A stretch of 64,000 bases of DNA from Nymphaea colorata (Eukaryota > Streptophyta > Magnoliopsida > Nymphaeales > Nymphaeaceae), in assembly GCF_008831285.2 (NCBI RefSeq), contig NC_045144.1, positions 20,415,716 through 20,479,715 on the forward strand. The letters run 5' to 3'. The notes beneath the pieces are model-generated. The model made no database searches and was not told the origin of the DNA. It saw only the letters and a list, made by a program, of their open reading frames with translations. Of this stretch, positions 61,985-64,000 are shown one piece after another (the stretch's first letter is position 1; every line of letters starts with the position of its first letter). The position numbers and the translations under genes are program-made.

Positions 61985-63126
61985 TTTCCACATTTATTTA
62001 TATTTATAATATTAAAAAAATATAAAATTGGATATAATTATCATAGTGACTTTCAACATTTCTTTGTGTACCTTATTTTATCTAAATTTATGTTTTTCTA
62101 GGCCAAGGGCATGATATAATTTAAAATCTTAAAAAACTAAAAGCTTTTCATTAATTTTCTTAGAAAGAAAACCCAAACTCTGGCATGATTCTCAAATCCA
62201 TATATTACAATACGTGGCTTTTATATTTTAAGCTGAATTGATTTGCCTTATGATAGGGTAGGGCTGCCAGAGAATTCATGTTGTTAGTTTGATTCTTGTG
62301 GTCGTTATGTTTTTGATCTATATTGAGTAGAGCGTTGCAATATCCTGACTCATTTCTAAGCTCTAATTGATGCGGCCTTAGAGCCCGGGAGTGCTTTAGG
62401 TTTTCTTTGGAAAGCAATTACTCATGAAAGTTAGTTGGATGATTTATCATAAGTTTTAGATTCCCTTTATTTTGTTTGCTTGTGACATATATGAATCTTT
62501 GAAGCTAGTGTTTTATAAGAACCCACTTTGGTATATTTCTATTGGTCATCCAAACTCAAATGGACCCTTCAAAGTTGGTGTGGTAGCTAAGCAAGAAAGC
62601 ACTATTTCTCTATATAAGGTTAATTAATTTTCTATACATGCAATACTAACTAAACTATGTATAATATAATTTCATTCACAATTACATAATTAAACGGACG
62701 TCTGTTCTATTTGATCCTTCAGCAGAATAGACAGTGCGCAATATAGTTGAACAAAAAGGCACTTTAACATTAAATCTTCGAAAAAGTAAAACCATAAATA
62801 TATTATTAGTTTCTTTTAAAAAGTTTAACGATTTGGATATCTTATCTATCTACTATTAAAATTTAGAAATTTTCTTTTTGAGGACTTTGTTTAAATAGTT
62901 GATGAAGTTTTAAAAGAATAATTAATTCTAAAGAGCTGCATATAAGTTTTCATCAATTTAATTTCAATTATTAAATTATAAGACCTTATAAGCTAGCCAA
63001 TGTAGTAGAGCAAGTATTCCCACATTTAAATGATACAATGACATTGTGCACCGCCACAATCTAGTTTTCCATTTTATAAATATTTTAGATAAGTGAATCT
63101 GATTAGGTCCGTGCAGTGGAGATCGG

Positions 63127-63191
<65 letters not shown>

Positions 63192-64000
63192 GTGAAGGTG
63201 CATCTGCGTTTACAAAGCCTCCCCATTTATTTTGCATCCTGGCTCTCAAGTATCGAAAATAAATAATTTTTTTAAATATACATATACACGGTATATTGAA
63301 ATGCAAAATATGAAGATTTGTACGACTAAAATTGCATGCGTAAATTATATTTTATAAAGTTTCAAAAATTAATTGTTTAAGCCATTGTGACTTATAAAAT
63401 TTAAGTTAGAAGCACATTTTCAAAGAATATTTATACCATTAAATTTATGAAATATATAGGATCACCAAGAGTCCTTGTTTAAGGCGCATGGTATCGAAAA
63501 ATGATTTTTTAGATTGAGGATTGCCATCCTTGAGGCCAATCCTCGCCTTCCTCTTTCTTCTTCCAGTAAAAAGGGGGAGAGCCAGATTGATATAGACCAT
63601 CCAATCTTTTCAGATCAAACGGCCCAGATCTCTATCCACCGGTCATTTTGAATGGATTCTACTCCTATCCTAGTTGGTTGGCAATTGAAAGGCCTCTCCT
63701 ATTCCTAAGGGGGTTGGTGCAATGTCCGAGGTAGGAGCACGTCTTTGTTTCGATCTCCCATGGCGTCAACCTTCTGTGCTGCAAATAAAGAGACATCGAT
63801 ACGCAAATAGTGCAAAGCGGAGCCTTAAACTCAGGTAGGAGAAGGGATGGTTGGAGGGCTTGGGCGACAAGATTAGCCTCTCGCTCGCTCACCGGAAATT
63901 CAAAGGCCTCTTCTTTTTTAAAGGATGTGACTAGTTTCTACTCCGGTCTCCATCTTGGCTTTCTGACAATCAGGCTGTCGTCGGTATGTGGATTTGTCCA
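61985..64000. other. AT-rich flank, no gene seen
   Basis: Contains a (TA)n tract at 63141-63187 preceded by a short CT tract. The last 500 bp are more mixed in composition, with a possible transposon-like context (ATCAAACGGCCCAGATCTC). ORFs are short and unrecognised. Confidence 0.5.

Overview
This is a nuclear plant chromosome window, almost certainly from a flowering plant. The genes are split by canonical GT-AG introns. Intergenic DNA and introns are AT-rich and full of (AT)n and (CT)n microsatellites and small non-autonomous transposons. The proteins are plant families: a mitochondrial LpxD-type acyltransferase, the splicing factor SF3A2, AGO4/6/9-clade Argonautes and a plant copper amine oxidase. 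The copper amine oxidase has a strikingly GC-rich first exon. I cannot place the species from sequence alone.

Layout. 1-13.2 kb: no recognisable conserved gene; tandem repeats, a hAT-type MITE (1045-1178), a possible LTR start, a 559-bp tandem duplication, and one possible small secreted-protein ORF on the minus strand (7832-8020) with a TATA box and two stacked inverted repeats upstream. 13.3-21.7 kb (minus): ten-exon LpxD-like gene with a MITE in one intron. 21.7-24.2 kb: spacer between two divergent genes. 24.2-32.4 kb (plus): SF3A2 in seven coding exons. Its 5.7-kb intron 3 holds two inverted copies of a 0.77-kb hAT-like element, a GC-rich 429-bp hAT-like element between them, and a foldback element into which one hAT copy has inserted. 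32.4-39.4 kb: AT-rich spacer with tandem repeats and transposon remnants. 39.4-59.5 kb: a tandem segmental duplication of about 10 kb. Each unit carries an AGO4-clade Argonaute (plus) and the 3' end of a copper amine oxidase gene (minus). 57.8-61.7 kb (minus): the intact copper amine oxidase gene. 61.7-64 kb: AT-rich flank.

The most interesting part is the Argonaute duplication. The junction near 49418-49443 joins the middle of an amine oxidase exon to the Argonaute upstream region, so unit 1 carries only a decayed three-exon amine oxidase pseudogene while unit 2 leads into the complete gene. Both Argonautes have full reading frames through all PIWI catalytic residues. Copy 2 has lost the acceptor of coding intron 1, and the former intron now reads in frame through the junction, adding 22 residues net. 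Copy 2 also carries a diverged block in the MID region and a Lys-to-Met change in a conserved PIWI motif, which suggests either a new function or early decay.

Functionally, the Argonautes would act in siRNA-directed DNA methylation, SF3A2 in the U2 snRNP, LpxD in mitochondrial lipid A-like synthesis and the amine oxidase in polyamine/diamine oxidation. Apart from the duplication, nothing shows that these genes work together; they are ordinary neighbours.
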